Below are positions 61,808 through 64,000 of a stretch of 64,000 nt of DNA, piece after piece (within the stretch, counting starts at the first letter, position 1; every line of letters begins with the position of its first letter). Below the pieces are notes generated by a model. The model was not told where the DNA came from, ran no database searches, and saw only the letters and a list, made by a program, of their open reading frames with translations. Where the stretch lies: NCBI RefSeq assembly GCF_019263705.2, contig NZ_JADQDK010000001.1:1612001-1676000 (forward strand). The letters are read 5' to 3'. The stretch is from Pseudonocardia abyssalis (GTDB lineage Bacteria > Actinomycetota > Actinomycetes > Mycobacteriales > Pseudonocardiaceae). The position numbers and the translations under genes are program-made.

Positions 61808-62226
61808 GCGCGCGCGGCGGCGACCACCGCGTCCCCGAACCGCTCGAAGGAGACGGTCATGTCGGGGACCACCCGGTTCATCAGCGGCGCCAGCGGCCCG
61901 CCGAACACCTCGGCCATCGTGAAGTCGGTGCGGCCCCCGTCGAGCGGGACGAGGGTGAACGTCCGGACGCCGCGGTACAGGCCCAGCGGCATCCCGCCCG
62001 ACCAGACCATCTCCCGCGGCTCGTCCATCCGGTCGACGGTGAGGGTGAACGTCCGCCCCGGGGCGACGGCCGACACCATCGCGATCTTCTCCCCCACCGC
62101 GATCCGGCCGCCCAGCGACACCACCGCCGGGTTCCAGGAGGGGTACGCGGGGGCGTCGGTCAGCAGGTCCCACACGGTCTGCGGGTCGGCGTCGACGACC
62201 CGGTGCACGCGGTACGAACTCGGCAC
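61804..62226 (-). CDS. SRPBCC family protein (polyketide cyclase/START-like)
   Basis: 140-residue helix-grip fold protein: SSYRVHRVVDADPQTVWDLLTDAPAYPSWNPAVVSLGGRIAVGEKIAM at the start and the long C-terminal helix PLMNRVVPDMTVSFERFGDAVVAAARA. Binds a hydrophobic ligand in relatives. GTG with GAGGAGGAG upstream. Coupled to the GNAT gene. Function not known. Confidence 0.88.
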   Translation of the reverse strand: MPSSYRVHRVVDADPQTVWDLLTDAPAYPSWNPAVVSLGGRIAVGEKIAMVSAVAPGRTFTLTVDRMDEPREMVWSGGMPLGLYRGVRTFTLVPLDGGRTDFTMAEVFGGPLAPLMNRVVPDMTVSFERFGDAVVAAARA

Positions 62227-62309
62227 GGCTCCTCCTCGGGTACGGCGGCCGACCGTAGACCTCCGGGGCCGGTCGCGACAGGACCATCGGGCCCCGTACG
62301 GTCGGGTGC

Positions 62310-63218
62310 GTGCGGTTCGTGCCGGAGGCCCTGCCCGCCGAGCAGGTCGACGAGGCACGGCGCTTCTACGCCGCCCGGACCCCCGGCCGCGGTCCGGGCT
62401 CACCCGCGGAGCTGGCGGAGGTGCGGGCGCGGAGGCCGGCTCCCGCACCCGCCGACCCACCCGCGGTCGAGGAGCTGGTCGACGGCCGGGTCCCGGTGCG
62501 GATCACCGTCCCTGCCGACGGCCCGCCGTGCGGCGTACTGCTGGACGTGCACGGCGGAGGCTTCTACCTGGGGTCCGCGGCGCAGGACGACGTGTGCAGC
62601 CGGGCCCTCGCCGACACCTTCCGGATCGCCGTGGTGGGTGTCGACCACCGGCTCGCGCCCGAGCACCCGTGGCCCGCCGCCCCCGACGACTGCGAGACGG
62701 TGGCGCGCTGGCTCGTCGAGCACTCCGAGGCCCGCTTCGGGTGCTCCCGGCTCGCGATCGGCGGGCGGTCCGCCGGTGCGACGCTGGCCGTGGCCACCCT
62801 GCTCCGGCTGCGGGACGCGGGCGCCGTCGACCGGTTCGTCGGTGCCGCGCTCCAGTTCGGCACCTACGACCTGAGCGGGCGGACCCCGGCCGGGCGTCGG
62901 ATCGGCGACGAGTACTTCCTCCGCGCCTACGCCGGCCACGTGCCGGACCGCACCGTCCCGGACGTCTCCCCCGTCTTCGGCGACCTGCGCGGCCTCCCTC
63001 CGGCGTTGCTGGTCGTCGGGAGCGAGGACGTGCTGCTGGAGGACAACCTGGCGATGGCGGCCCGGCTCCACACCGCCGGGAACGGCGGCGAGCTCCGGAT
63101 CTACCCCGGCGCGCCCCACGGCTTCACCGGCCACCCCACGGAGCTCGCCAGGACCGCGCTCCGTGGGGTCGGATCGTGGCTGGTCGACGCCCTGGGTCAG
63201 CGGCGGGTGCGGAGGTAG
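62310..63218 (+). CDS. Alpha/beta hydrolase, hormone-sensitive lipase family
   Basis: 302-residue esterase. HSL oxyanion motif DVHGGGFYLGS (about residue 79), nucleophile Ser in IGGRSAGATLAV (about 150), catalytic Asp in VVGSEDVLLEDN and His in GAPHGFTGHP. No signal peptide. GTG start. Its end overlaps the convergent VWA gene by 22 nt. Short-chain ester hydrolysis is the likely activity. Confidence 0.9.
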   Translation: MRFVPEALPAEQVDEARRFYAARTPGRGPGSPAELAEVRARRPAPAPADPPAVEELVDGRVPVRITVPADGPPCGVLLDVHGGGFYLGSAAQDDVCSRALADTFRIAVVGVDHRLAPEHPWPAAPDDCETVARWLVEHSEARFGCSRLAIGGRSAGATLAVATLLRLRDAGAVDRFVGAALQFGTYDLSGRTPAGRRIGDEYFLRAYAGHVPDRTVPDVSPVFGDLRGLPPALLVVGSEDVLLEDNLAMAARLHTAGNGGELRIYPGAPHGFTGHPTELARTALRGVGSWLVDALGQRRVRR

Positions 63219-64000
63219 TCCGCAACCACCTCCGCGCCGAGCCCGTCGAGGGTGGGGGCCACGACCCGCCCGCCGCACCGCCTGGCCAGGCCGTCGAGGA
63301 ACGCCGCGAGACGGGGGTCCTCGCCGAGGACGAAGAACGTGAACACGGCGCGCAGGCCGGCGAGGCGGTCGACCTCCGCCACCGTGGCGCGCAGCGTGGC
63401 GGGGCTGGTCGGGTAGTCGAACGCGGCGTGCCCGTCGGGTTCCAGGTGCGCCGTCGGCTCCCCGTCGGTGACGACGAGGACGACCGGCTGGGCGTCGGGG
63501 TTGCGGCGCAGGTGCTGCCCGGCGAGCAGCATCGCGTGGTGCAGGTTGGTGCCCTGCTCGTAGGCGCCGTCGAGGCCGACCAGCTCCCCCAGCTCCACCG
63601 AGCGGGCGTGCCGGCCGAACGTGATCAGCTTCAGGTCGTCGCCGCGGAAGCGGGTGGAGATCAGCTGGTGCAGCGCGAGCGCGGTGCGTTTCATCGGCAC
63701 CCAGCGCCCGTCCTGCACCATCGACCACGACGTGTCGACGCACAGCGCCACGCACGCACGGGTCTTCTGCTCGGTCTCGACGATCTCCACGTCGGTGACG
63801 TCCAGCGAGCGGGGGTCGCCACCCGCCCGGCGCAGCTGCGCGTTGAGCAGCGTCTTCGGCACGTTCCACGCCTCGGTGTCGCCGAACGCCCACGGCCGGG
63901 TGGCGCCGGTGGCCTCGCCCGCCGCCCCGGAGCGGTTGGTCTCGCGCTCCCCGCGCCGGGCCCCGATCCGGTCGACGACCTCCCGCAGCGCCGACTCCCC
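63197..64000 (-). CDS. VWA domain protein (N-terminal part outside window)
   Basis: C-terminal 267 residues of a larger protein; the frame is open through base 64000. The von Willebrand A domain has the MIDAS motif VDTSWSMVQDG, the conserved Thr in EQGTNLHHAM and the Asp in VVLVVTDGEPTAHL. This resembles the VWA partner of MoxR/magnesium-chelatase-like AAA+ ATPases, whose gene would be expected just beyond the window. The internal GTG at 63862 is not the true start. Possible role in metal-cofactor or complex assembly. Confidence 0.85.
   Translation of the reverse strand, partial: GESALREVVDRIGARRGERETNRSGAAGEATGATRPWAFGDTEAWNVPKTLLNAQLRRAGGDPRSLDVTDVEIVETEQKTRACVALCVDTSWSMVQDGRWVPMKRTALALHQLISTRFRGDDLKLITFGRHARSVELGELVGLDGAYEQGTNLHHAMLLAGQHLRRNPDAQPVVLVVTDGEPTAHLEPDGHAAFDYPTSPATLRATVAEVDRLAGLRAVFTFFVLGEDPRLAAFLDGLARRCGGRVVAPTLDGLGAEVVADYLRTRR

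Overview
The window is a gene-dense stretch of very GC-rich chromosome with strong third-position G/C bias. It comes from an actinobacterium, most likely Pseudonocardia or another member of the Pseudonocardiaceae. This is inferred from the gene set: RbpA, a Pup-proteasome system (pup, prcB, prcA, mpa/arc, dop, pafA, pafB, pafC), mycothiol ligase MshC and polyprenol-phosphate mannose synthase. The gene order also follows what I remember of Mycobacterium tuberculosis Rv2050 to Rv2130c (rbpA, ppm1-lnt, pepE, 5'-3' exonuclease, helY, tatC, tatA, pafCBA, prcAB, pup, dop, mpa, trmI, hisG, hisE, metH, mshC). I see no rRNA, tRNA, insertion sequence, prophage or CRISPR array.

Layout. 0-15 kb: two tandem MFS exporters (the first cut by the window edge), rbpA with a SigR-like promoter and a leader hairpin, a cytochrome P450, and a leftward set of phosphoribosyltransferase, ppm1, lnt and a membrane glycosyltransferase. 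A PIG-L deacetylase, an amidohydrolase, a PspC peptide, a secreted SGNH hydrolase, an M24 peptidase and a 5'-3' exonuclease follow. 15-24 kb: an accessory module of an Hsp70-like ATPase with a propeller-like tail, two dynamin-like GTPases coupled to an acidic repeat protein, a divergent ECF sigma factor, a DxDxDG-repeat protein and an Eis-like acetyltransferase. It sits between genes that are adjacent in mycobacteria.

24-41 kb: DUF4333 protein, helY, tatC, tatA, a mini membrane protein, pafC, pafB, pafA, then prcA, prcB, pup and dop. A PAP2-diacylglycerol kinase fusion, a VOC-alpha/beta hydrolase fusion and an RraA-like gene lie between pafA and prcA. 41-46 kb: a second island splits dop from mpa. 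It carries a zinc alcohol dehydrogenase, a MarR-yceI pair with a clear operator, an AraC regulator, a VOC protein, a decayed DASS transporter, a YchJ protein and a phosphatase. 46-64 kb: mpa, trmI, a lipoprotein, a RecB-like nuclease, a thioesterase, hisG, hisE, a HAD phosphatase, metH, a PAC2 protein, an MFS protein, a frameshifted conserved gene, DUF2237, mshC, a GNAT with a zinc ribbon, an SRPBCC protein, an esterase and a truncated VWA protein.

How the genes work together. Pup (encoded directly with a C-terminal Glu), PafA and Dop tag and untag proteins. Mpa feeds tagged proteins to the PrcAB core, and PafB/PafC are DNA-damage regulators in relatives. Ppm1 and Lnt serve envelope glycosylation and lipoprotein acylation, and TatA/TatC export folded proteins. 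The Hsp70/dynamin/sigma module looks like an envelope or membrane-remodelling stress system related to mycobacterial iniBAC and Streptomyces dynAB, and is the part most worth experimental attention.
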